Source: a bacterium (GTDB taxonomy: Bacteria; Actinomycetota; Acidimicrobiia; Spongiisociales; Spongiisociaceae). From it: DNA of 64,000 nucleotides. The stretch covers positions 51,636 through 115,635 of the forward strand of contig JAPPGV010000017.1 in NCBI GenBank assembly GCA_028821235.1, in the 5' to 3' direction. Within the stretch, counting starts at the first letter, position 1; every line of letters begins with the position of its first letter. A program made the translations under genes and the position numbers. This document shows positions 48,085-55,803 of this stretch, piece by piece. The notes under the pieces are model-generated. The model made no database searches. It had not been told where the DNA came from and saw only the letters and a list, made by a program, of their open reading frames with translations.

Positions 48085-49727
48085 CCCAGCAAGGACCTGG
48101 CAAGCTCTCTCGCTTCGTCGAGGTTCTCGGTGTAGCGATCTTGCGGCACGCGGCGCAGGACGTCGAACGCTTCCAGGCTGGTCTTGGCATTTCCATCCAG
48201 GCCCATCACGATGCACTCGGTTTGCTCCGCAAGAGCGGTGTCGATCAGCCTCCCCACCACCTGGGCCGCACTCGGGTCCACGTACAGGGTCTCGGAGAAG
48301 TCGAGGATCACCACCTCGTGTTCTCGAATGTCGAGACCGATCAACCTGGTCATCCGTTTGGCCGAGGCGACCGTGAACGTTCCTCGCAGCTTGATCAGGC
48401 CCACCCGGGCGGAGAACATGTCGAAATCGTCATCGTCCCCGTCTAGGTCGAGGCTGCCGAGGAAGCTGGCATCGAGCAGGGGAACGGACACGATGCTCTC
48501 GAGCTCCAGCAGTTCGAACTGCCGGGCGCTCGTCAGGGCGGCCGCGATCAGGCCGATGCCCACCGCCGTCACCAGGTCCACGAACACGGCGAACCCCAGC
48601 GTGATCAGCATGACCAGGAAGTGCTCCCGCTGGATGAAACGGAACCGGGCGAAGAAGCGCCAGTCGATGATGTCGAAGCCCACCTTCGCCAGGATGCCGG
48701 CCAGGACGGCGTGGGGGATCCGGTCGATGTAGCGCCCGAGTCCCAGGACCAGGGCCAGGATGAGGGCGGCGCATAACACGCCCGAGACCCGAGTGCGGCC
48801 GCCGGCGCGGATGTTGGCCGCGGTGGCCGTGGTGGCGCCGGCGCCCGGGATGGCGCCGATCAGCCCGGCGACGACGTTGCCCATGCCCACCCCGATCAAC
48901 TCCCGGTTGGGGTTGTGATCGTCGCCCGTCATCGAGTCCGCAACCAGGGCGGTGAGGAGGCTGTTGATCGAGGCGATGAGAGCGATCGTCAGCGCCGGGA
49001 GGGCGGAGTCGGCCAGGATGCCGAGGGTGAGCGAGGGCAGGGCGATAGCAGGCAGCCCGGTGGGCACCTCACCGATGGTGGGAGCGCCTGTGAAGACCGT
49101 GAAGCCCAGCACCGTGCCCGCCACCAGCGCCACCACCGAGGTCGGTAGGACCGTTCGGAGCCGTTGCGGCCAGATGATGCTCACGCCGATGGCCGTCGCG
49201 CCGAGAACCACGGCGCCGAGGTTGATGTCGGCAAGCGCGGCGGGCCAGCCCCGCACCGCCGCCAGCGGACCTCCCAACGCGTGCTCGGCGCCGAGCAGCG
49301 GCAGTGTGGTCACGAACAGGATGATGCCGCCGACGCCGGTCGTGAATCCGGACACGACGGGGTAAGGCGTGTAAGCGATGTAGCTACCGAGCCGCAGCGC
49401 TCCGATGAGGATCTGGAATATGCCCGCCAGGACCGCCACCGTGAGGGTCTGGGTCAGGCTCTCGCCGGTGGAGATGAACACCACGGAGATGGCCACGGCA
49501 AGCGGCGCGGTCGGACCGGAGATCTGGGTGTTCGTGCCTCCGAAGACCGCGGCGAAGAAGCCGACCGCGATGGCACCGTAAAGTCCGGCGATGGCACCGA
49601 GTCCCGATGCCACCCCGAATGCCAACGACAGGGGCAGAGCAACCACCGCCGCGGTGATGCCTCCGAAAGCATCATCCCGGAAGTTGCTCGGGGTGTATTC
49701 CCGGAAGGTGCCCAGGGTGAGTTTCAC
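48081..49727 (-). CDS. SulP-family anion permease with STAS domain
   Basis: 548 residues. About 12-14 membrane segments (1-400) carry the family sequences ALPLSLAFGVASGLGAIAGLYGA and GGTNTQISGPTAPLAVAIS. A C-terminal STAS domain (about 425-530) contains VVILDFSETLYVDPSAAQVVGRLID. The family imports sulfate, bicarbonate or dicarboxylates. No sulfate-assimilation genes are adjacent. It is inserted between rimM and the cof genes, facing the opposite way. Confidence 0.9.
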   Translation of the reverse strand: MKLTLGTFREYTPSNFRDDAFGGITAAVVALPLSLAFGVASGLGAIAGLYGAIAVGFFAAVFGGTNTQISGPTAPLAVAISVVFISTGESLTQTLTVAVLAGIFQILIGALRLGSYIAYTPYPVVSGFTTGVGGIILFVTTLPLLGAEHALGGPLAAVRGWPAALADINLGAVVLGATAIGVSIIWPQRLRTVLPTSVVALVAGTVLGFTVFTGAPTIGEVPTGLPAIALPSLTLGILADSALPALTIALIASINSLLTALVADSMTGDDHNPNRELIGVGMGNVVAGLIGAIPGAGATTATAANIRAGGRTRVSGVLCAALILALVLGLGRYIDRIPHAVLAGILAKVGFDIIDWRFFARFRFIQREHFLVMLITLGFAVFVDLVTAVGIGLIAAALTSARQFELLELESIVSVPLLDASFLGSLDLDGDDDDFDMFSARVGLIKLRGTFTVASAKRMTRLIGLDIREHEVVILDFSETLYVDPSAAQVVGRLIDTALAEQTECIVMGLDGNAKTSLEAFDVLRRVPQDRYTENLDEARELARSLLG

Positions 49728-49802
49728 GCTTCGTCCACTCTACCCCCGGTCTGCCGCGCGCGTACCGACCCGCCCGCGCCCCCTCTAAGATCCGTGACTC
49801 GA

Positions 49803-50948
49803 ATGGGTTACCCACCTCCCGACCACCAGCTTGCTGTCGACTACATAGACGGGAAGCTGGCCAATGGCCCGCTGTTCGAGCTGGCGGGCCGGATGCGGGA
49901 CGAAGGGCGCGGACGCACGATCACGTACAGCCCCAAGGTGTTCGTCCCGATCACCACCCTCTGCCGGGACGTGTGCACGTACTGCACCTTCGCCAAGCCA
50001 CCCGGTGCGGGAGGGGAGTACCTGACACCCGATGACGTGCTGGCGATCGCCGAGGCCGGTGATGCGGCCGGGTGCTCCGAGGCGCTCCTCACGCTGGGGG
50101 ACCGTCCCGAGGAACGGTGGCCCCAGGCACGAGAGTTCCTGGCTACCCAGGGTCATAGCACCACGATCGGGTACGTCCGGGCCATGAGCGAGTTGATCGT
50201 GGAGAGCACGGGTCTCTTCCCCCACGCCAATCCCGGGATCATGACCGTGACCGAGATCGAGGCCCTGCGCCCGACCAACGTCTCGATGGGCCTGATGCTC
50301 GAGAACATCTCTCCGCGCCTGATGGAGCCCGGGATGCCTCACCACAACTGTCCCGACAAGGACCCGGCCGTCCGGATGAGGACGATCGAGGCGGCCGGCG
50401 CGGCGCGCGTCCCGTTCACAACCGGAATCCTGGTCGGGATCGGCGAGAACACCCCTGAGATCGTCGACAGCCTGTTCGCCATCCGGGAGGTCCACGCCCG
50501 CCGGGGCCACATCCAGGAGGTCATCGTCCAGAATTTCCGGGCCAAGGCCGACACCCTGATGCGGAGGTCGGCCGAGCCGATACCGGCTTGGTTCGCCAGG
50601 GTCGTGGCAGTGGCTCGCTGGATCCTCGGACCGGAGATGAACCTGCAGGTGCCCCCCAACCTCACGGAGCGGTACGAGATCTACCTGGAGGCCGGGATCA
50701 ACGATTGGGGAGGCGTGTCACCGCTCACGATCGACTGGGTGAACCCGGAGGCGCCTTGGCCGCATCTGGACGAGCTACGAGCCCGGACGGAGGCCCACGG
50801 CTTCGAGTTGAGGCCCCGCCTGCCCGTCTATCCCGAGTTCATCGGCGAGACCTGGATCGACCGGGGCATGATCGGCCGGGCGAGCGCCGCGACCGATGAT
50901 CACGGGTACGCTAGGCATGCTTCAAGTCGCTTGGAGGCGCCCCTATGA
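49803..50948 (+). CDS. cofG: 7,8-didemethyl-8-hydroxy-5-deazariboflavin synthase subunit CofG
   Basis: 381 residues from the ATG at 49803 (a GTG three codons upstream is possible; the long upstream frame is antisense to sulP). Radical SAM cluster Cys54, Cys58 and Cys61 in TTLCRDVCTYCTFAK, then LTLGDRPEERWPQA and QNFRAKADTLM. With CofH it builds the deazaflavin chromophore Fo of coenzyme F420 from tyrosine and the flavin pathway pyrimidine. In most actinobacteria the two are fused as FbiC. Its stop overlaps the cofH start (ATGA). Confidence 0.93.
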   Translation: MGYPPPDHQLAVDYIDGKLANGPLFELAGRMRDEGRGRTITYSPKVFVPITTLCRDVCTYCTFAKPPGAGGEYLTPDDVLAIAEAGDAAGCSEALLTLGDRPEERWPQAREFLATQGHSTTIGYVRAMSELIVESTGLFPHANPGIMTVTEIEALRPTNVSMGLMLENISPRLMEPGMPHHNCPDKDPAVRMRTIEAAGAARVPFTTGILVGIGENTPEIVDSLFAIREVHARRGHIQEVIVQNFRAKADTLMRRSAEPIPAWFARVVAVARWILGPEMNLQVPPNLTERYEIYLEAGINDWGGVSPLTIDWVNPEAPWPHLDELRARTEAHGFELRPRLPVYPEFIGETWIDRGMIGRASAATDDHGYARHASSRLEAPL

Positions 50949-52834
50949 CACCTCGGGTCAACACCGACATCACGTTCTGCCGCCTTCGACCGGCCCACCA
51001 GGTCACCGAGGCAGCGGCGGCCACCCGCCGCGCCGAGGGCACCACCTCCCTCGAGCTGCGGAGCCCGGGCGCCGAGTCGGTGGCGGGCTGCCTGTCCGGA
51101 GGACTGCTGCCGGTGTCCGTAGGGGTAACCGAAGAGGAGGTCATCTCCTGGATCCTGCCACCGGGTGAGGCCCTGGAGCTGTCGGATCAGGGGGTTGCCG
51201 GCTGGCGGCTCACGGTGGTCCACACGGACGACCGGTCGGAGGTGATCGACGCCCTGGCGAGAACGGGCGCCGCCTTCCTCCGCACCGGTCGGAGTCGGGT
51301 GGGCGAGGCTGCCGACATCTGCGGCCTTCCTGCCATCGATGCCAGACCTTCCGTGTTCGCCGACTCCGTTGTGGAAGCCGTCACCGCCGTCGATGAAGGC
51401 GCCCGCGACCTTCTGCTGCGTGACTGGGACACCGAGCGGATCGGTGAGCTCAGGGTGGCGCTGGGCGGTCGCCTGATCGAGCGGGTGGCCGTGCCAGGCG
51501 GGATCACGGTGGACGAGGCTCGGGACTCGCTGGCGCGCGATCTGTTCAGGGCGTACCTGGACCTGATCGACGGAGGCGGGTACGCCCGGCCTCGATACGA
51601 GTGGGCGCCCGGTATGGCGACCTCGCCTCCTCTCAGCCCGCGGCGTGTCTCGGCGGCCTGGCCGGACGCCCTGTGGGCGGACGGAGCCTGGCCCGGGATG
51701 GCGGCGGCATCGCCGGAGGTTCGGGCCATACTCGACCGGTCTATCGAGGCGACGCCGCCCACGGTGCCCGAGATGGTCACCCTCCTGTCGGCTCGCGGCG
51801 ATGACGTGGACGCGATAGCCGCCGTGGCGGATGTCCTCCGGCGGGAACGGGTGGGGGAGACCGTCACCTACGTGGTGAACCGCAACATCAACTACACCAA
51901 CGTCTGCTACTTCCGCTGCGGCTTCTGCGCCTTCTCGAAGGGTCCCCGCAGCCTGAACCTGCGCGGCGACCCCTATCTGATGTCCATCGAGGAGGTGGTG
52001 AACCGCACCACCGAGGCGGCGGCGCGCGGCGCCACCGAGGTGTGCCTCCAGGGGGGGATACATCCTGAGTTCACCGGCCGGTTCTACGTGGACGTCTTGT
52101 CGTCGATCAAGGCGGCGGTGCCGGAGATGCATGTCCACGGCTTCACGCCACTGGAGGTGTGGCAGGGGGCGGACACCCTCGGCATGCCGATCCGGGCGTT
52201 CCTGGAGATGCTCAAGGAGGCCGGTCTCGGCACGTTGCCGGGGACTGCAGCTGAGATTCTCGACGACCGGGTCCGCAAACACCTGTGCCCTGACAAGATC
52301 CGCACGTCACAGTGGGCCGAGGTGATGCTCACCGCCCACGAGCTGGGTCTCAGGTCTACCTCCACCATCATGTTCGGCCACATCGACGACCCCGTGTCCT
52401 GGGCCAACCACCTGGAGGTCATCCGGGAGATCCAGCGGCGTACCGGTGGCTTCACGGAACTGGTGCCGCTCCCGTTCGTCCACATGGGAGCCCCGATCTA
52501 CCTCCGGGGACGGGCGCGGCCGGGCCCGACCTGGGACGAGGTGGTCCTGGTTCACGCGGTTGCCCGCCTGGCCCTGGATGGCCTGGTACCCAACATCCAG
52601 GCGTCGTGGGTGAAGCTGGGCACGGACGGCGCCGCCCGGCTGCTCTCGGCCGGCTGCAATGACCTGGGCGGCACGTTGATGAACGAGACGATCTCGCGCG
52701 CCGCAGGGGCGTCACACGGCCAGGAGGTCGGTGCGGCGGAACTCGAGGCGGTGATCGAGGGGGCCGGACGTAGCCCGGTCCGGCGCGATACCCTTTACCA
52801 GGCGGTCGAGGGCCGGGTCCGGCCTCGCATCTGA
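50945..52834 (+). CDS. cofH: 5-amino-6-(D-ribitylamino)uracil--L-tyrosine transferase CofH with extra N-terminal region
   Basis: 629 residues, where CofH alone is about 370-400. The CofH domain starts near residue 255 and has the radical SAM cysteines 321, 325 and 328 in TNVCYFRCGFCAFSKGPR, TEVCLQGGIHPEF and LVPLPFVHMGAPIY. Residues 1-250 are a soluble alpha/beta-looking region I cannot assign (segments TRRAEGTTSLELRSPG and ARDLLLRDWDTERIGEL). The ATGA overlap with cofG means the extension is translated. It condenses tyrosine with the pyrimidine in Fo synthesis. Confidence 0.9.
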   Translation: MTPRVNTDITFCRLRPAHQVTEAAAATRRAEGTTSLELRSPGAESVAGCLSGGLLPVSVGVTEEEVISWILPPGEALELSDQGVAGWRLTVVHTDDRSEVIDALARTGAAFLRTGRSRVGEAADICGLPAIDARPSVFADSVVEAVTAVDEGARDLLLRDWDTERIGELRVALGGRLIERVAVPGGITVDEARDSLARDLFRAYLDLIDGGGYARPRYEWAPGMATSPPLSPRRVSAAWPDALWADGAWPGMAAASPEVRAILDRSIEATPPTVPEMVTLLSARGDDVDAIAAVADVLRRERVGETVTYVVNRNINYTNVCYFRCGFCAFSKGPRSLNLRGDPYLMSIEEVVNRTTEAAARGATEVCLQGGIHPEFTGRFYVDVLSSIKAAVPEMHVHGFTPLEVWQGADTLGMPIRAFLEMLKEAGLGTLPGTAAEILDDRVRKHLCPDKIRTSQWAEVMLTAHELGLRSTSTIMFGHIDDPVSWANHLEVIREIQRRTGGFTELVPLPFVHMGAPIYLRGRARPGPTWDEVVLVHAVARLALDGLVPNIQASWVKLGTDGAARLLSAGCNDLGGTLMNETISRAAGASHGQEVGAAELEAVIEGAGRSPVRRDTLYQAVEGRVRPRI

Positions 52835-52888
52835 GGACGGACGGTCACCCGGCCGGTCTCTTCGGGATCGAGACGGAGTGAGGGAACC

Positions 52889-53554
52889 ATGATCGACGTG
52901 GCGGTCATAACCCTGTTCCCCGGGTTCTTCACCGGCCCGACCGGGGTGGGCGTGGTCGCCAAGGCCGTGCAATCCGGCGCCATGGAGCTGAGCCTCATCA
53001 ACCTCCGCGAGTACGGGGTCGGCGTTCATCGCCAGGTCGACGATGCTCCCTTCGGCGGTGGCGCCGGCATGGTGCTCATGCCCGGGCCGCTGGCTGATGC
53101 CATCGAGAGCCGGCTCCACACCCACAAGGTGCTGCTGACGCCGGCCGGGCGGCCGCTCCGCCAGAGCACGCTCGACCGGCTGGCGGGGTACGGGGCCTTG
53201 ACCTTGGTATGCGGCCGCTACGAGGGGGTGGACGAGCGATTCGTCGAGGAGTTCATCGACGAGGAGGTCTCGCTGGGTGATTTCGTGCTGGCCGGAGGAG
53301 ACGCCGCCGCGCTGGCCGTCATCGAAGGGGTGGCCCGCCTGCTCCCAAGCGTGCTCGGCAATCCCCGGTCGTTGGAGAACGAGTCGTTCCGCCATGGCCT
53401 GCTCGAGGAACCGCAGTACACCCGACCAGCGGTCTTCAGGGGTCGAGCCGTTCCGGAGGTCCTCGTATCGGGCGACCACGGCCGGATCGAGGCCTGGAGA
53501 GAGGCACAACGGGAGAGCCGAACCCGGGAACGGCGCCCCGACCTGCTCCTTTAA
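52889..53554 (+). CDS. trmD: tRNA (guanosine(37)-N1)-methyltransferase
   Basis: 221 residues, slightly short but with a complete end (RERRPDLLL). SPOUT trefoil-knot motifs: VITLFPGFF, DDAPFGGGAGMVLMPGPL, LVCGRYEGVDERF and EEVSLGDFVLAGGDAAALAVIEGVARLLPSVLG. It methylates G37 of tRNAs to prevent frameshifting. A GAGGGAACC site precedes the ATG. It follows cofH by 54 bases instead of rimM. Its TAA stop coincides with the edge of a short inverted-repeat element. Confidence 0.95.
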   Translation: MIDVAVITLFPGFFTGPTGVGVVAKAVQSGAMELSLINLREYGVGVHRQVDDAPFGGGAGMVLMPGPLADAIESRLHTHKVLLTPAGRPLRQSTLDRLAGYGALTLVCGRYEGVDERFVEEFIDEEVSLGDFVLAGGDAAALAVIEGVARLLPSVLGNPRSLENESFRHGLLEEPQYTRPAVFRGRAVPEVLVSGDHGRIEAWREAQRESRTRERRPDLLL

Positions 53555-53754
53555 CCCTGATTATTCATGTCCCCAGCAAACCAACGCGGATCGGGCCACT
53601 TCAACCACATCATTCGCAAGCGGCCACACCTCACCCTGTGGTTGATTCCGCACCAACTGCAAGACGGGGCTGTCAGATGGTTGTAACCCCAGGCCAGGAG
53701 TACGTAGCATCCATTCTCGTCACCTGGACAGACCCCCACCATGAATGATTGGGG
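53555..53754. mobile_element. 200-bp element with imperfect terminal inverted repeats (MITE-like)
   Basis: The left end CCCTGATTATTCATG and the complement of the right end CCCCAATCATTCATG match at 12 of 15 bases. The element begins right after the trmD stop. The flanking bases TTAA and TTAG could be a decayed 4-bp target duplication. It contains only a 63-codon minus-strand frame without recognisable product. Ends of the CC...TTCATG kind recall IS1380-family termini (from memory), so it may be a non-autonomous derivative. Confidence 0.5.
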
Positions 53755-53901
53755 TTAGGAACGCTCCGGCCGGTCCCTGTTGGAATCGGCTCTCGGAACC
53801 GGGTAAACTGCCCGGGCTGCTTACCCTGTCCGGCAGACCCACGATCTCACGAAGCAGCCGGGTCGCGGGTCCGGCAGGATCGCGATCGTAAGGAGACCTC
53901 G

Positions 53902-54243
53902 ATGAACGACCTCCAGTATGTCGAGCGCGCCCATCTGCGCGAAGAAGTACCGGATTTCCGTCCCGGCGACACGGTCAAGGTACACGTTCGCGTGGTCGAG
54001 GGCGGTCGGGAGCGCATCCAGATATTCGAAGGAGTGGTGATCGCCCGGGACGGCGGCGGCCTTTCGGAGACCTTCACCGTTCGCAAGATCAGCTTCGGTA
54101 TCGGAGTGGAGCGTATCTTCCCGGTTCACGCCCCCATCGTCCAGAAGATCGAGGTGACCCGCCGCGGGCAGGTCCGCCGCGCCAAGCTCTACTACCTGAG
54201 AGGCCGGGTAGGCAGGGCGGCGCGCATCAAGGAGAAGCGCTAG
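53902..54243 (+). CDS. rplS: 50S ribosomal protein L19
   Basis: 113 residues from the ATG at 53902, which follows AAGGAGA by 7 bases. Conserved L19 segments: [53 protein letters not shown] and [22 protein letters not shown]. The frame is open to 53749 but that part is intergenic. It follows trmD as usual, though separated by the 200-bp element and about 150 bases with a likely promoter. Confidence 0.96.
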   Translation: MNDLQYVERAHLREEVPDFRPGDTVKVHVRVVEGGRERIQIFEGVVIARDGGGLSETFTVRKISFGIGVERIFPVHAPIVQKIEVTRRGQVRRAKLYYLRGRVGRAARIKEKR

Positions 54244-54271
54244 GAGACATCCCGCCCGCCCGCGGCCTGAA

Positions 54272-54949
54272 GTGCGAGACCCCGTGCAAGCGGACAGCGG
54301 GCCCGGCACGGAGCCTGCCCCATCACGGGCACACGCCCCGCCCGCACCCTCACCGGGGCGTCGCTACGGCGGCCGTTTCGCGCGCGAGGCCGCAGGCGTG
54401 CTGTTCCTGGCCGTGGTCGTGGCGGTACTGGTCAAGGTCTTCCTCGTCCAGGCCTTCTTCATCCCCTCCGAGTCCATGATCCCCACGCTGGAGATCGATG
54501 ATCGGGTCTTGGTGAGCAGGATCGCCTACGTTCTCGATGGCCCTGACAGGGGCGAGGTGATCGTCTTCGACATGCCGATGGAGTACGAGGATCCGCCCGA
54601 GCCGATCTGGGAGAGCATGGTTCGCCACGTTGTCGAGGCGGTCGGCATCCGGGTGGCGCGCGTGGAGGACCTGATCAAGCGGGTGATCGCGGTAGGCGGG
54701 GACCGGCTGGAGGTCCGGGACAACCGGGTGGTAGTCAACGGGCTGGTGCTGGACGAGCCCTACGTGCCGCCCGGGGCGCGGATGGCCGACCTCGGCCCGA
54801 TCTACATACCCGACGGGCATGTGTGGGTGATGGGCGACAACCGCGACAACAGCCGCGACAGCCGGAGTTTCGGGCCGGTCCCGGTTGACACCATCGTGGG
54901 CCGCGCCTTCATCCGGTTCTGGCCCGTGTCTCGTCTGGAAGGCCTGTAA
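54272..54949 (+). CDS. lepB: Signal peptidase I
   Basis: 225 residues from a GTG. A proline-rich cytosolic start is followed by one membrane helix (about 38-60), then catalytic Ser68 in PSESMIPTLEI, the box C segment GEVIVFDMP, general base Lys136 in LIKRVIAVGGDRLEV, and GDNRDNSRDSRSFGPV. It cleaves Sec and Tat signal peptides outside the membrane. The long insert EDPPEPIWESMVRHVVEAVGIRV between boxes C and D is slightly longer than in Bacillus SipS. It follows rplS by 28 bases. Confidence 0.94.
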   Translation: MRDPVQADSGPGTEPAPSRAHAPPAPSPGRRYGGRFAREAAGVLFLAVVVAVLVKVFLVQAFFIPSESMIPTLEIDDRVLVSRIAYVLDGPDRGEVIVFDMPMEYEDPPEPIWESMVRHVVEAVGIRVARVEDLIKRVIAVGGDRLEVRDNRVVVNGLVLDEPYVPPGARMADLGPIYIPDGHVWVMGDNRDNSRDSRSFGPVPVDTIVGRAFIRFWPVSRLEGL

Positions 54950-54950
54950 C

Positions 54951-54990
54951 TTGCTAGTTGCTAGTTGCTAGTTGCTAGTTGCTAGTTATA
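54951..54990. repeat. heptad repeat array H, longest and most perfect
   Basis: Four perfect consecutive TAGTTGC units (54955-54982) with a partial TTGC before and TAGTTAT after. It begins two bases after the lepB TAA stop and lies before the same-strand yraN gene. In this position many bacteria encode rnhB. Each frame of both strands meets a stop within the array. Confidence 0.85.
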
Positions 54991-55062
54991 TTGACTATCG
55001 ACTACTACCTGTCACTGGCGTGCCTTAGGTTGGCCGTACTGCCGGACCGAGGCTCGACTCAT

Positions 55063-55410
55063 ATGAGCGACAGCGATTTCAGCACTCACGGGCGCCGCCT
55101 GGGCGCGTTCGGGGAGCGGTTGGCGGCCTCGTTCCTCGAGCGGAACGGCGTCCGGGTGCTCGAGAGGAACATCCGGATCGGCCGGGGAGAGGTCGATCTG
55201 GTTGCGGCGGACCGGAGCGGGCGGTTCGTGGTGGAGGTGAAGAGCGGCACGGAGGTGCCGGGCGAGCATCCCCGGTGGAACTTCACCGACCGCAAGGCGC
55301 GGCAGGTGGTGCGGATGGCTCGTTCGCTAGGAATCCGCCGGGTCGATCTGGTCACTGTCGTGGTCGGGGACGACGGTGTGGGGGTCGAGTGGCACCCACG
55401 GGTCGCCTAG
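55063..55410 (+). CDS. UPF0102 (YraN-like) nuclease-fold protein
   Basis: 115 residues from the ATG at 55063. YraN pattern: GRRLGAFGERLAASFLERNG, then IRIGRGEVDLVAADRSGRFVVEVKSG with the E-D-E-K residues of the PD-(D/E)XK nuclease fold, then DRKARQVVRMA. Function is not established; the gene often lies next to comM and dprA, as here. The upstream ATG (54979) is in the repeat-side spacer and was rejected. It overlaps a minus-strand gene by 84 bases at its 3' end. Confidence 0.88.
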   Translation: MSDSDFSTHGRRLGAFGERLAASFLERNGVRVLERNIRIGRGEVDLVAADRSGRFVVEVKSGTEVPGEHPRWNFTDRKARQVVRMARSLGIRRVDLVTVVVGDDGVGVEWHPRVA

Positions 55411-55617
55411 GAGCGCTCTTCGGCCTCCGACGCGGCGCCGCTCCTTGTTCCAGCATCCCCGGTGCCAGTGCCGGCGCAGGTCCGGGGCCTCTTCGGGTAC
55501 CACCACGACGTGGTACCTCCCCTTCGGGATCGTCTGCCCGCAACCCCCGCATTCGTAGGGCTTGAGAGCCGAGGAGGGCTGGACCGGACGGACGCTCAGC
55601 CGCCCAGGAAGGCCCAT
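55327..55617 (-). CDS. Small zinc-ribbon-like protein
   Basis: 96 residues with the core YECGGCGQTIPKGRYHVVVVPEEAPDLRRHWHRGCW, which holds two CxxC-like elements (Cys22/Cys25, then His/Cys). Similar short proteins occur widely in actinobacteria (from memory). The conserved part ends before residue 65; the C-terminal tail overlaps yraN antisense and may not be functional. It overlaps the upstream 37-codon gene by 22 bases. Confidence 0.6.
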   Translation of the reverse strand: MGLPGRLSVRPVQPSSALKPYECGGCGQTIPKGRYHVVVVPEEAPDLRRHWHRGCWNKERRRVGGRRALLGDPWVPLDPHTVVPDHDSDQIDPADS

Positions 55618-55709
55618 GCCACCAGGGCGGCCGTCACAGCGATGGCTCCCACCACCATCACCACATCGGCCGCCCGACGTTCCTGCTTGCGGAAGGGGTT
55701 GAATCCCAT
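55596..55709 (-). CDS. 37-residue single-pass membrane microprotein
   Basis: ATG at 55709, TGA at 55596. A polar, basic start MGFNPFRKQERRAAD is followed by one membrane helix VVMVVGAIAVTAALVAWAFLGG. The layout (short cytosolic basic part, then helix to the end) and the overlap with the zinc-ribbon gene, 22 bases, suggest one operon. Similar tiny proteins occur in actinobacteria near this locus (from memory). Function unknown. Confidence 0.6.
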   Translation of the reverse strand: MGFNPFRKQERRAADVVMVVGAIAVTAALVAWAFLGG

Positions 55710-55803
55710 GCCGCGATGTTATCCCGGCGTTCGCCTCACGTCGGTCCCCGCGCCTGAGATGGAACTTTTCGCGTTCTGGAGAATCCTGTCACAGCCCCTC
55801 CCC

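Noticed and set aside
49164..49802. Upstream extension of cofG to 49164
   Set aside because: It is antisense to sulP and lacks family similarity; the ATG at 49803 gives the usual CofG start.
53551..53742. 63-codon minus-strand frame in the trmD-rplS gap
   Set aside because: No recognisable product and no ribosome site; it lies inside the inverted-repeat element and is better explained as part of it.
54951..54990. CRISPR array at the heptad repeats
   Set aside because: The units are 7 bases without spacers and there is no cas gene; this is a simple tandem repeat.
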